From Nocardiopsis algeriensis (GTDB taxonomy: Bacteria; Actinomycetota; Actinomycetes; Streptosporangiales; Streptosporangiaceae): 64,000 bases of DNA. The notes beneath the pieces were generated by a model that searched no databases, was not told the origin of the DNA, and worked only from the letters and a program-made list of their open reading frames with translations. A program made the translations under genes and the position numbers. Location: contig NZ_JACHJO010000011.1 in NCBI RefSeq assembly GCF_014203695.1, positions 1-64,000 on the forward strand, in the 5' to 3' direction. Positions 8,705-18,307 of the stretch are shown piece by piece (position 1 is the first letter of the stretch; every line of letters begins with the position of its first letter).

Positions 8705-11700
8705 TTATCCCTGGTTGCGCATCACGTCGGCCATGGCCCGGTCGAATTCTCCGCGTGCCAGGCCCAGCCAGCTCTCCTGCTCAGCGAGGAACTCGTAGAA
8801 CGCTCCGTGCACGCGGAATCCGTGCAGGTCGGTCAGCTGCTCGGGGTCCTCGGCAAACACACGCTCGGACTCGCTCTCGCCGGCCTGCTGGAGCCGCTGC
8901 ATCGCCTCGGACTCGTCTTGGGGGGAGATGTAGACCCGCGAGCCGTCAGCGCTGCGCAGTGAGCCGTCGCCGCCCACCGAGAAATGGGCGCTGTCCCGTT
9001 CGAGTGCCGGACGTACCGCCTTGTACGCCTCTGTGATCTGAGTGTCCAAAGGACCGTCCAGCGCACCCGCGTGAGGCCGCCCCGGATCGGAGGAGAAATG
9101 GACCAGCATGTCGCGGCTGATCAGCTTGTCGGCATAGCGCATCTGGCGGAACTCGTCCATCCTCCCCTTCTGGATGTCGACAACCTGTTGGATCGCCACG
9201 TCGTACTCCCAGGACATGTCCAGGTCGATGGCCCCCTCCAGATCCTCGAGGTCGACTTCGTCGGAACCGCCCAGGTCGTGCTCCTCGGCGTAGGCCTCAC
9301 CGCGGGCGGCATCAACCAGCTCCATGACTTCGTTGGCGTAGGTGTCGGGGTCCAGCCGCGCGACGTCGACCTCGGTGAGGCCGTGCGCCGTCTTGTACTT
9401 CTCCCGGCATTCGACGGTCAGCTCGGCCTGCTGCATGCGCTTGGCCAGCATCGCCTCGAAGTCGGGTTGGTTCATGCGTACGTCGAAGTCCACCGCGCTG
9501 GACAGCGTCGGGATGGTCTGGAGCGTGTAGTCGTGTCCCGGGTGCACGATCGTGTCCTTGAACATCCGCCACGACATCGGCAGGATCGTCTCGTTGCGGT
9601 TCCACACCGGCGGGTCCCCGGCCCTGAAGACGATCGAGTTGCGCTCGGAGATGAAGGCCATGTCGTTGTAGGAGATGACCGGCTCCTCCTTGGTCGACAT
9701 GGTGTAGGAGACCTTGCCCTCCACACTCATACCCTTGACCAGCTGCCCCTTGTCCTGGGTCACGGTCTTGGAGTCCATGTAGGTGGTGTGGCGCTTGCCG
9801 GACATCTTCTCCAATGTGTCGAGCATCGAGTCATCGGTGCTCTTGAGAAAAACGATGTTGGAGGTGTTTCCCTGCACAATTTTGTCCACCGACTCGCCGT
9901 AGACGTCGCGCAGCTGCTGAAGGGTTTGGAGGATGAGCGTGAACTGCTGTTCCTGGCCCAGCCCGATCGAGAGCATCGTCTCGAACCCGGCGATACCGTG
10001 CCCCTCCGACTGGAGGTTGCCCAGCTCATCGAGCATGAACCGGGTCTTGTAGAGCGGTTTCTGGTTCTCCTTGGTCATGTATGACTTGTCGAAGTTCAGA
10101 TCGACCAGCTGCTTGACCAGAATGAGGATGAGCTTGGCATATTTCATGAGGTGCGGCGGCGTCACCAGGAAAACTGCCTTGGGCTGCTCCGAATAGCGCA
10201 CCATCGTCTGCGTGATCGCGTTGGCCTGCCCCATCTCCTTCTTCGGCAGTTCCTCTGTGATGTTGGTCAGGCGCATCTGCGGATAAGTGGTGTGACCGGG
10301 TGCGAACGAACCGTCTCCCTGCTTCTTCAACTCCAGCAGGATGCCGTTTCTGATGATCTTCTCACCGGTCACCGGGTCAGTGACGTAGAACCGACCGTTG
10401 AGAGAGGTCTGGTATCCCTTGGTGAACTTGAAGTAGAAAGTCCGGATCAGCATACCGGTCTGCGGGTTCAACAGCCGCAACCGGATGTAGGCGACATTCC
10501 CTGAGAACTTCCCCTTGAAGTAGTAGCGAGCCCATCCCTCACGGGAGACGATGTCCTCGTGCTCGAAGTCCTCGCCGAGTTCCCTCTCGTACTTCTCGTC
10601 GGCATAAGCGTCCCACTTGGCCTGCGCCCCGATCAAATGGTCACGCTTCAGGTAGTTCACGGAAAAGCGAACACCCATGCGGCGCGGAAAGCTCAACCCT
10701 CCCAGGTCGGTGTTCTGGCTCGGGGTGCCGGAGGTGAGCGTGGAGATTGTCGGATCGGTGAAGAAGCTCATCGCCGTGATCGCGATACCGTAGACACTCG
10801 CCAGCATTTTCTCGGCCGCGCCCATCGCCCGCAGCGCATTGTCGGCGTTACCGACCAGGGTGCGCATCGAGTTGGTCGGCAGGGCCTTGGTGGCATTGAA
10901 GAACAAGGTGAGCATGTCCAGCTCCTTCTTGTCCTCCCACAGGAACTTCTTGCTCTCCGCTTCTTCGAGCGCGGCCTCGGCCTCCGCCTCGCGGAACGTG
11001 CCGTCCTCCAGGTTTCCGAACTCGCCCGCCTGGATCTTCTCCTCGATCAGGTCTACCGGGTTCTTCACCTTCTTCGCCGAAAGCTGTACGAACAGCTGGT
11101 AGCAGTTGTACAGCGTGACCTTGCCCCACTTCTCGTCGAGCTTGGTCTCCAGCACCGCAGGGTCCATGTCCACCCGGGCGGCATAAGCACGCAGTTCGCG
11201 CTCTTCCTCCAGGTAGTAGTCGATGAGCCCATAGGCGGCGCGCTTGAAGGCGTTGTTGGCAGCGTTGGGCCACACCGGGTCCTCACCGCCGTCGAGTGGG
11301 AAGAAGACATCGGCGATGTTCTCGATATACATCGCGCACTTGGTCGAGTCACCTTCCCGAGCGGCCTCGGCTGCCATACCGAGCGGGTTGTAGATGTCGG
11401 TCTTCATCGCGTTGATGAGGTTGAACTGCACCACCTGGAAGCCGCGCATCGTGGCCCGCACGTAGTTCTTGACCAGCAGTTCGCCCTTGGGATCGTTGAT
11501 GACCATGTTGTTGGGGCGCTTCTCACGCAGCCACATGTCGATCATCGGTTCGATGTAGGTCTGCCCCTTGCCGGCACGTGTGATGGCCAGCACCATGGTG
11601 TTGACCGGAGCGGTGTCGACGATGTAAGCACCTGCCGGGCGCTGCACCTCGTATTCGGGAAACTCCCAGTCGTCATTGATCATGTCCGCGACGGTTTTGT

Positions 11701-12706
11701 GCGCCCCGAGCTTGTCCCGGTCCTTGCCTTCAGGGTTGTAGGGGATCTTGGTGGTGTCGAACCGTTTGCGGATGTTCTTGTCCTTCGGCAGCCCCGAGGC
11801 CTCGAACAGGTCATCACCGAACTTCTCGTCGACGAGCGGCATCCTCTTGGTGATCGCCCGATCATCTTCGTCGCGCAGGATCTCGCCCTTGAGGTGTTCG
11901 ACGTCACCCTCGGAGTCGAGGACGTCCTCTTCCGCACGCTGGGCGACCTCGATCGACTTGATGCCCTTGCGGGCCACCATGACGTGGCTGATCATCGACG
12001 AGGGCTGTACGGAGCTGTGCGCACCCACGTCGGGGAACCAGTCGAACTTGCGCACGATCTCTTCCGGCAGGGCGATGTGCTGGTCACCCTGATACTGGTT
12101 GATGTCGCTGGTGTCGTGCAGGAGGTTCTGCGCATCCCGGTTGCGCATGAGCCACAGGTACAGCACGGCGAACGTGAACAGGCCCGTACCGACTGAGACG
12201 GTGAGCTTGAACCAGGTGAGGTGGAGGAACCACCCCAGGAGCGTGTCGGGCTCGCCCTCACGTTCGGCTTCGATCTCCGCCTGCTGCTCGGCGACGTCGT
12301 CGAGCACCCACTGCGGCGGGTTCTGCCGGGCCTCGTCCTCCGTGTCGTAGCACGGCTGGTCGGAAACCGCCTGCCCGGTCTCGTCGAGAACCCGGTAGCA
12401 GTACTGGGCCGCTGACAGCTTCTCGCGTTCGACGAAATCGGGAGGTACAGGCCCGCTGAACGAGGCTGCCGCGATGCTCGCAGTGAACTGGCCTGTCGAC
12501 CACAGCGCCCACATCAGCACGGTGATGATCGACCCCGCTGCAACGGCGAGGACGGTGCGTGTGGTGCGGGTCCGTTTGCGTCCGATGCGACTGCGGTCGA
12601 GCTGCTGGGATTCGTAGATGTCGCGATTGGCGAGCGTCTCCCCGGCTTTGCGCGATGAGAGCTTGTCCCATGCGCTCGCCTTGGGACTGGAACTCCTCCT
12701 GGCCAT
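8705..12706 (-). CDS. VirD4/TraG-like T4SS coupling ATPase (oversized)
   Basis: A 1333-residue membrane-anchored P-loop ATPase of the VirD4/TraG family, which normally recruits substrates to a T4SS. There are two TM segments, about residues 50-75 and 160-185. Walker A is AITRAGKGQ (about 373-381), Walker B is FMLDELGNL (about 889-897), and the downstream Gln-containing motif LILQTLQQLRDVYG is present. VirD4 proteins are usually 550-750 residues; here about 510 residues separate Walker A from Walker B, including a beta-rich insertion (about 680-840). An acidic C-terminal region (about 1130-1333) may read substrate signals. It has its own terminator, and another terminator stands upstream, so it is probably its own transcription unit. 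Confidence 0.88.
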   Translation of the reverse strand: MARRSSSPKASAWDKLSSRKAGETLANRDIYESQQLDRSRIGRKRTRTTRTVLAVAAGSIITVLMWALWSTGQFTASIAAASFSGPVPPDFVEREKLSAAQYCYRVLDETGQAVSDQPCYDTEDEARQNPPQWVLDDVAEQQAEIEAEREGEPDTLLGWFLHLTWFKLTVSVGTGLFTFAVLYLWLMRNRDAQNLLHDTSDINQYQGDQHIALPEEIVRKFDWFPDVGAHSSVQPSSMISHVMVARKGIKSIEVAQRAEEDVLDSEGDVEHLKGEILRDEDDRAITKRMPLVDEKFGDDLFEASGLPKDKNIRKRFDTTKIPYNPEGKDRDKLGAHKTVADMINDDWEFPEYEVQRPAGAYIVDTAPVNTMVLAITRAGKGQTYIEPMIDMWLREKRPNNMVINDPKGELLVKNYVRATMRGFQVVQFNLINAMKTDIYNPLGMAAEAAREGDSTKCAMYIENIADVFFPLDGGEDPVWPNAANNAFKRAAYGLIDYYLEEERELRAYAARVDMDPAVLETKLDEKWGKVTLYNCYQLFVQLSAKKVKNPVDLIEEKIQAGEFGNLEDGTFREAEAEAALEEAESKKFLWEDKKELDMLTLFFNATKALPTNSMRTLVGNADNALRAMGAAEKMLASVYGIAITAMSFFTDPTISTLTSGTPSQNTDLGGLSFPRRMGVRFSVNYLKRDHLIGAQAKWDAYADEKYERELGEDFEHEDIVSREGWARYYFKGKFSGNVAYIRLRLLNPQTGMLIRTFYFKFTKGYQTSLNGRFYVTDPVTGEKIIRNGILLELKKQGDGSFAPGHTTYPQMRLTNITEELPKKEMGQANAITQTMVRYSEQPKAVFLVTPPHLMKYAKLILILVKQLVDLNFDKSYMTKENQKPLYKTRFMLDELGNLQSEGHGIAGFETMLSIGLGQEQQFTLILQTLQQLRDVYGESVDKIVQGNTSNIVFLKSTDDSMLDTLEKMSGKRHTTYMDSKTVTQDKGQLVKGMSVEGKVSYTMSTKEEPVISYNDMAFISERNSIVFRAGDPPVWNRNETILPMSWRMFKDTIVHPGHDYTLQTIPTLSSAVDFDVRMNQPDFEAMLAKRMQQAELTVECREKYKTAHGLTEVDVARLDPDTYANEVMELVDAARGEAYAEEHDLGGSDEVDLEDLEGAIDLDMSWEYDVAIQQVVDIQKGRMDEFRQMRYADKLISRDMLVHFSSDPGRPHAGALDGPLDTQITEAYKAVRPALERDSAHFSVGGDGSLRSADGSRVYISPQDESEAMQRLQQAGESESERVFAEDPEQLTDLHGFRVHGAFYEFLAEQESWLGLARGEFDRAMADVMRNQG

Positions 12707-12806
12707 GAGGCGCGCCTTTCTGTTGACATGCGCACTGCGATTCGCTGATTCTATTGGTTTATCAGTGGATATGACAGATTGTCCGGATGCTGCGATTCAC
12801 AAAGAA

Positions 12807-12842
12807 CAGGGCACCGCCTTCATCGATGAAGGCGGTGCCCTG
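12807..12842 (-). terminator. 36-nt perfect palindrome (terminator)
   Basis: A perfect inverted repeat with its centre at CATCGATG and an 18-bp arm on each side. It lies 30 bases past the stop of the coiled-coil gene (12873) and about 100 bases before the coupling-protein start. The location fits a rho-independent terminator insulating the coupling-protein gene from the upstream operon. The AT-rich stretch 12745-12780 just beyond it probably holds the coupling-protein promoter. Confidence 0.75.
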
Positions 12843-12872
12843 CTGCGGGACATACCGCGGCGCACGGCTTCC

Positions 12873-15119
12873 CTAGACGGACCGTACGGGAACGGCCATC
12901 GCGCTGACGGCCGTGCCGGCCGACCCGTATCCGATCGTCCATCCGAGGATGACTCCCACGGCGATGGAAATCAGCACCAGAACCGCTGCCAGAACCAGGA
13001 GAAGTTTGTTGAAGCGGCTGTGGACGCGATTGGTCCGATTCAGTTCCTCCGCATAGGAGCGCTTGTCGCCCTCGAGCTCCTCGATCCTGCTGCGATACTG
13101 CCGGTGCATGCTGTCGGCCATGTCCTGCATCTGCGCCTGCAGGTCCGTGTACAGCTGGTGGGCCGAGCGCAGCTTCTCGTCCCTGATGTCGATCTCGTGC
13201 TTCCACTCCCCTTCACGCTCACGCAACCGTGCCTCGGCCCGCTCGCGATCGCGCTCCAGTTCGGCCCCCAGCTTGCGCGCCTGGTCCTCCTGCTCGGCCT
13301 TGAGCTCTTTCACCCGGGCGGAGTGCTCGGCCTGCATCTCCTCGATCCGGTTGTCCAACCGCAGCTGTTCCGACAGCGCCTTGGCGCGGACGATGTCGTG
13401 CTTGCGGTTGTCGTCGATGAAGCGCGTCACCTTGGCATTCCACTGCTTCAGCAACTCCATCTCTGCTTCGCGCTGTGCCGCTTCGCGCTCGGAGAGAAGC
13501 CGGAGGGCGCGTGTGGTGCCCAGCTGCATCCGCGTGTGCGCGTCCTTGCGGCGCATCTCCAGCACGAGCTGGCGCTGATGGGCGTAGCGCTCCTCGTTGC
13601 GACGCTCGATCTCGGGGGCCACGTCGGCTATCTTGCGTTCCAGCTCCGGGCGGAACCGGTCCCAGAACGCCTGTCTGGCCTGGGCCGCGGCAACCTCGGC
13701 TCGTTCGCTGGCGTCCTTTTCGTAACGCCGGGTGATCTCCGCGCGCTGGGCGCTGACCTCCTCGTGTGCTCTGGACCTGAGCTCGGCGAACTCCTCCTCG
13801 GCCGCCTTCGAGAGCATGTGGTAGACCGTGCCTTCGCGCCGTTCGTCGACCTCGCGCATCACCGACTCGGCATGCAGGCTCATCGTCTCGACGAAGAACT
13901 GACGTAGATCCTTGCGGTGGTCCCTGTGCAGTTTCTCCAGTTCGGCGTTGGCCTGGCCTGCCATGAGGGCGACCTGCTCGCCGAGCCAGTCGCTGGAGTT
14001 GTCACTGAACTCCAGCCGTACCGGACGTGCCCCGGTACCGAACGTGGCCTCGAAGTCGGCGAGCGGGATCTCCAGGTCCAGGTCGTCGGGGAGGAAGCGC
14101 CGCGCGATGGTAAGACGTACCTGCTCTTCGGTGAACTCCTGCTCCTGGTGCTGCTCGGCATAGTCCCGCCAAGGCGGAGCCGGCTCCTGCGCACTCCCCG
14201 TCGTGAAGTCCTCGTCCTCGTGCTCGAGGCCACCGGTTCCGTCACCGTCCAGGTTCTCGGGAACCGAAGATGCCACATCCTCGCTCGGCTCTTCGTCGAA
14301 CGTGGTCGCCGCGGACTCACCGACCGCCGGGGAATCGTCTTCCAGCTCGTGGCGGTCGATGTCCTCGTCCTGGGCAGGCATCGCGGCCTCCGGCCCGGCC
14401 GGAGGGACGTCTTCGCCTTCGGTGGCCGAAGCGGGCTGCGGTGCCGTGGCGACGGCATCATCGAACGCATCGGCGTCAGCGCTGTCCTCGGTGTCCACGG
14501 AGGTCGCGGTCGTTTCGATGGCCTGGGTCCAGGCCCATACCTGCGGCAACCGGTCGGCCAGGCTCCGGTCGCCGCTGGAGATGCTCACCGCCTCGGTGTA
14601 GGAGACCGGTTCATCGATGACGGCATTGACCAGCAGCTCTTGGCGGTCCTGGCTCGGGCCCAGGATCATCCAGTAGTACGTGGTGCCGGTGAGCAGCGAG
14701 TACTCCCCCATACGCTCCAGCGTCTGAGGGGTGGGGATGATACCGAGGACCTCTTCGTCGAGGAGCTGACGGGTGGTGATGGTCTGGATGTGGTCGTGGT
14801 TGATGAGCTCGATGAGCGAGCCCTTGGCCTCGTCCCTCTGCTGCTTCTTGCTCAGTCCGCCGATGTTCTCCACCGGCAGGGCCAGGACCACCCAGGAGTT
14901 GCGCCCGGGCAGGACGAAGGGATCGTTACGGCTCAGCAGGTCGATCGCGGCGTTGACGGTGCTCTCCCGCACCACACTCGCCAGCATCTCCTCAGGCTTG
15001 CGCCGCCTGGCCCGCTTCCCGCTGTCACCGTTCGACGCAGCAACATCTTTCGAGCCGTCCGAGGACCTGCTGTCGACCGTCCCCTTCTTCCACATGCTGT
15101 CGATGAGACCCATCGGCAC
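12873..15119 (-). CDS. Tail-anchored long coiled-coil protein, T4SS block
   Basis: A 748-residue protein of unknown family in three parts. Residues about 40-200 form a globular N-terminal domain (starting near EEMLASVVREST and containing WVVLALPVENIGG). Residues 200-330 are acidic and disordered. Residues about 370-690 are almost continuous charged coiled coil rich in Glu/Arg/Ala. A single hydrophobic segment (about 708-734, LLLVLAAVLVLISIAVGVIL) lies close to the C terminus, so the long rod is likely cytoplasmic and anchored by its tail. It lies 97 bases downstream of the AAA+ gene, suggesting that the two products act together at the inner face of the secretion channel (inference). Confidence 0.7.
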   Translation of the reverse strand: MPMGLIDSMWKKGTVDSRSSDGSKDVAASNGDSGKRARRRKPEEMLASVVRESTVNAAIDLLSRNDPFVLPGRNSWVVLALPVENIGGLSKKQQRDEAKGSLIELINHDHIQTITTRQLLDEEVLGIIPTPQTLERMGEYSLLTGTTYYWMILGPSQDRQELLVNAVIDEPVSYTEAVSISSGDRSLADRLPQVWAWTQAIETTATSVDTEDSADADAFDDAVATAPQPASATEGEDVPPAGPEAAMPAQDEDIDRHELEDDSPAVGESAATTFDEEPSEDVASSVPENLDGDGTGGLEHEDEDFTTGSAQEPAPPWRDYAEQHQEQEFTEEQVRLTIARRFLPDDLDLEIPLADFEATFGTGARPVRLEFSDNSSDWLGEQVALMAGQANAELEKLHRDHRKDLRQFFVETMSLHAESVMREVDERREGTVYHMLSKAAEEEFAELRSRAHEEVSAQRAEITRRYEKDASERAEVAAAQARQAFWDRFRPELERKIADVAPEIERRNEERYAHQRQLVLEMRRKDAHTRMQLGTTRALRLLSEREAAQREAEMELLKQWNAKVTRFIDDNRKHDIVRAKALSEQLRLDNRIEEMQAEHSARVKELKAEQEDQARKLGAELERDRERAEARLREREGEWKHEIDIRDEKLRSAHQLYTDLQAQMQDMADSMHRQYRSRIEELEGDKRSYAEELNRTNRVHSRFNKLLLVLAAVLVLISIAVGVILGWTIGYGSAGTAVSAMAVPVRSV

Positions 15120-15216
15120 ATCCTCTCGTTCTGGCCATGGCGTATCGGACCGCTCGTCTGCCGAGCTGTATCAGGCACCCGTCACTCGATGCCCCACTGC
15201 TGCCCCACATGCCGCC

Positions 15217-17001
15217 TCAGCGTGCGGCAGCCACCTCGATGTGGGATTCACTCTTGAGAAGGCCCTTGTCCTCGCTGCGCATCGTGCCGCGCACGTCCAC
15301 CCGCAGGACCCTCTCGTGCGCATGGGCGTTGACGAACGCGGCGACGGCGGTGGTGACCTCGTCGGTCATCTTGGCGATAGCCGCTCGCGCGCCACCGGCG
15401 TTGGAGTCGGTGTCGGCATGGTCGTCGATGAGGTACTGGAGGACCCGTTCAGCGATCTCGACCCTGACACCGTGCTTGACCATGACCTCACGCCGCATCT
15501 GACGCAGCTTGTTCTTCACGATCTTGCGCTGGGTCTCGCGTGAAAGCGGCTGGAAGGGGACGATGACGTCGATGCGGCCCAGCAGCTCGGGTGGAAACTT
15601 GTTGTCACCCTGCGTGGTAGAGATGGAACGACGGATCTCCTTCATCTTCTCCACCAACTGTTTGCCCGAGCCGCTGTCGTCCACGTTGTATTGGGCGATC
15701 GTCTCGTAGATCTCCGAGCCCGCGTTGGTCGTGAGCACGATGTAGGTGTTGAGGAACGACACCTGACGGCCGTTGTCGTCGGAGAGTCTGCCGTCGTCGA
15801 GCACTTGGAGCAGCACACGCGTGATCGCCGATGCGGCTTTCTCGATCTCGTCGAACAGCAGTACAGCGTGCCCCATGTCCCACACGCGCTTGGTCAGCTC
15901 CGATCGGAACAGATCCAGGGACTCCTCACGCGCGAACTCCGACATGTCGAAGCGGACCAAATGGCGCTGGTCGTCACCGAAAAGCAGGCGGGCAAGTTGT
16001 TTGGCGAGCTCGGTCTTTCCCACTCCGGAGCTTCCCGTGAAAAGGAAGGAAGACATGGGCTTCGTCTTGTCGTTCAGGTCCGCGACACACAGTTGCAGTC
16101 TTTTCGCAACCACGCTGGTGGCGAAGTCCTGGGAGAACACCGCACTGTCGAGCTGGTTCTTGATCTGTACCGCGTCGACACGGAATGCCACGTTGACGTT
16201 GGTCGACTCCATCAGGACATCGGCCAGGAGGTTCCGGTCCATCGGTCGGCCGTTGTAGCGATGCCAACCCACCATCGAGTCGAGTACCAGAATTGATTTG
16301 CGCGGCTGCGTCGAGGCCGGAATATAGCGGTTGGTGTATTCATAGATCAGCTCGAAGATGTGGTCGTCGTAGAACTGTTCAGCCACCCCGTAGCGCTTGG
16401 CCATTCCCTTGAGGATCTCGACCGTGGTCTTCTGGTCAGGCGGGTTGACGTTGATGCGCTGGAGGCGTTCCATGAGCGGCTGGTTCGGCGCCACGTACTT
16501 GTGGAACTCGTCGAAGGTCGTGGCCGCGATGACGCGGATGCCGCGGGCACCGGAGGCTGCCAGAACCGGTTTGAGCGCTTCGACGGAGGCGGCACTGAGC
16601 TGCACCACCTGATGGAACTCGTCGATGAACAGCACCAGCTCGACGTGTTCGTCGGCGCTGAATCTTTCGGCCTCGTCGAACAGTCCCTTGAGCAGCGCTG
16701 CCATTTCGTCGGGTGTGCTCAGTCCCGCGATCATCCGGGCCAGATCGACTTCCATGTACACCCGTTTGGTGTCTTCGAGCATCGCCGCTTGGACCAGAGC
16801 GGTCTTTCCCGCGCCGGCCGGGGCCAGCAGCAGGGCGTTGCACAATTCCGGTCGAGCCATGGCGGCCATGAGCTGGGATATCTCACGCTCGCGGCCGACG
16901 ATCTCCCGCTCGGGGGCCTTGAGGGGGTCACTGTACCGGGCCAACTTGGGGTAGCGCTCGTTGAGCCTGTCATCGGGGGAACCGTCCGACCTGGTGAACA
17001 A
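15217..17001 (-). CDS. Clp-like double AAA+ ATPase lacking pore loops
   Basis: A 594-residue protein with two AAA+ modules in ClpA/ClpB order and no N-domain or M-domain. Module 1: Walker A PAGAGKT (61-67), Walker B LFIDEFH (124-130), ATTFDEF sensor-1 region, Arg179. Module 2: Walker A GSSGVGKT (323-330), Walker B LLFDEIEKA (381-389), sensor-1 TTNAG (424-428), Arg finger in LLGRID (R476), sensor-2 GGAR near 545. Every ATPase element is present, but the KYRG pore loop of module 1 is replaced by STPDEM (95-100), and module 2 lacks the GYVG loop: SEF to Walker B is about 24 residues instead of ~36. The ClpP-docking IG(F/L) loop is also missing. It is therefore unlikely to be a threading unfoldase. 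A small dyad (TATTG-TTT-CAATA, 17063-17075) lies upstream. Confidence 0.88.
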   Translation of the reverse strand: MFTRSDGSPDDRLNERYPKLARYSDPLKAPEREIVGREREISQLMAAMARPELCNALLLAPAGAGKTALVQAAMLEDTKRVYMEVDLARMIAGLSTPDEMAALLKGLFDEAERFSADEHVELVLFIDEFHQVVQLSAASVEALKPVLAASGARGIRVIAATTFDEFHKYVAPNQPLMERLQRINVNPPDQKTTVEILKGMAKRYGVAEQFYDDHIFELIYEYTNRYIPASTQPRKSILVLDSMVGWHRYNGRPMDRNLLADVLMESTNVNVAFRVDAVQIKNQLDSAVFSQDFATSVVAKRLQLCVADLNDKTKPMSSFLFTGSSGVGKTELAKQLARLLFGDDQRHLVRFDMSEFAREESLDLFRSELTKRVWDMGHAVLLFDEIEKAASAITRVLLQVLDDGRLSDDNGRQVSFLNTYIVLTTNAGSEIYETIAQYNVDDSGSGKQLVEKMKEIRRSISTTQGDNKFPPELLGRIDVIVPFQPLSRETQRKIVKNKLRQMRREVMVKHGVRVEIAERVLQYLIDDHADTDSNAGGARAAIAKMTDEVTTAVAAFVNAHAHERVLRVDVRGTMRSEDKGLLKSESHIEVAAAR

Positions 17002-17227
17002 CTGCTACCGCCTCCACGGACGGAAGGAACACGGGCTCGTCTCGCCCTTGCTCATAAACCAGTATTGTTTCAATATTTTACGCACGTTAGATACCAGGTT
17101 CAAAGCGTTTTCGGTCATGACCTGAAATGCAGCGGAGGACCCCTTCTCCACCAGGTGGGCGACGATCCGCGGACAGGCGCAGGGGAGAAAAGGGAGGTCC
17201 GAGCACAGCACAGGCTGCGACCGGAGA

Positions 17228-18268
17228 TCAGTCTCCCGGCTGGTGGTCGTCCATCTCGAGCTGCCGCTCGCCTGCAACCCTCTCGTGGACACTCGCACGG
17301 GCCGGGGCGGCGCCGGCCTCGGCCGTGTCTTCCTCCTCCAGGTCGAGGAGACCGGTCCCGGAGGCCGCGGAGCGCGTATGTTCGGTGCTGCGCCTCAAGG
17401 AGTCGACCAGAATCTCTTCGGGCATGCCCGACAGCGCCTTCTCCACGCCGGGGATGATCCTCTCCCGCAGCACACCTTCAGGAGCCTCCGGGTCGTAGTC
17501 CACCTCGGGTTCCTTCGCGTTCTCCTCGACCCGGCGCCGGGCCTCGACCTCGGCCATGAGCCTGTCGAACACCCCTTCCGGGACCTGCCCGGCCCGACTC
17601 GAAGCCGTGCCGAGGTGGTCCGGCTCCGTCGGCCGGCTGTACTCGACGTCCTCGAACTCCTCATCGGCGAACAGGTCCTGGATCGCGCCCGAATGGGTGG
17701 GCACCGGTGTCTCACTCACCGCCGAGGCCTGTACCAGGTCCTCAGAGGAATAGTCCGGGAAATATTCGGCGAGGCTGTAGCCGCTGGTCTCCTCGGTGAG
17801 CACGGCACTGTTCTGGTCGCGCACGTCGACGAACACGATCGGAGGCTGCTCGGCGCTCTCCGGGGCGACCACGAGGAAATCCACCTCGGCAGGTAGTTCC
17901 CACACGATGCCGACCATCGACTCGGGCACACGGAACCGGGCACTGAAGTAGCCCTTGCTGACCAGCTCGGCGAGCTGGGCGGAATCGAATTCGTAGAAGG
18001 CGTCGACGACAGGTTCGGATCCCCGGTGGAACGGCAGTCCGGTGATGCCGTAAGGCAGTTCGACGTCGGGCTGGATCTGGGTGAGCCGACCTCGCAGGTG
18101 CAGGTAGGGACGGTAGTTCTGGTCCGCTCCGTGGTGCAGGAGCGACACGGCCTCCATACGCACGGCAATGTCGCAGGACACAGCACTCAGAGTCTGCACG
18201 TCGGCCTTGCCGTGCCGAGCCACGCGGTGGAACCAGGGATCAGTGGCCTTCAGAGGCGCGATCTTCAT
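17228..18268 (-). CDS. Acidic soluble protein of unknown function, T4SS block
   Basis: A 346-residue protein with no TM segment and no recognised family. Residues 1-170 look globular (for example IAPLKATDPWFHRVARHGKA at the start, and WELPAEVDFLVV near 120). Residues 180-346 are acidic, Pro/Glu/Ser-rich and probably disordered, with a helical stretch RLMAEVEARRRVEENAKE. It is the first cytoplasmic component after the membrane genes, 39 bases downstream of the two-TM gene, and precedes the AAA+ gene by 226 bases. An adaptor or substrate-chaperone role is possible but unproven. Confidence 0.6.
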   Translation of the reverse strand: MKIAPLKATDPWFHRVARHGKADVQTLSAVSCDIAVRMEAVSLLHHGADQNYRPYLHLRGRLTQIQPDVELPYGITGLPFHRGSEPVVDAFYEFDSAQLAELVSKGYFSARFRVPESMVGIVWELPAEVDFLVVAPESAEQPPIVFVDVRDQNSAVLTEETSGYSLAEYFPDYSSEDLVQASAVSETPVPTHSGAIQDLFADEEFEDVEYSRPTEPDHLGTASSRAGQVPEGVFDRLMAEVEARRRVEENAKEPEVDYDPEAPEGVLRERIIPGVEKALSGMPEEILVDSLRRSTEHTRSAASGTGLLDLEEEDTAEAGAAPARASVHERVAGERQLEMDDHQPGD

Positions 18269-18307
18269 GCGGGGGGTTCGCTTTCGTGTCGGAGTTCTGC
18301 TGACCTG

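Noticed and set aside
12745-17075. A shared TGGTTTAT-like word before the coupling-protein gene (about 12755) and before the AAA+ gene (about 17055)
   Set aside because: The two copies are in opposite orientation and only about 8-10 bases match, so chance is likely.
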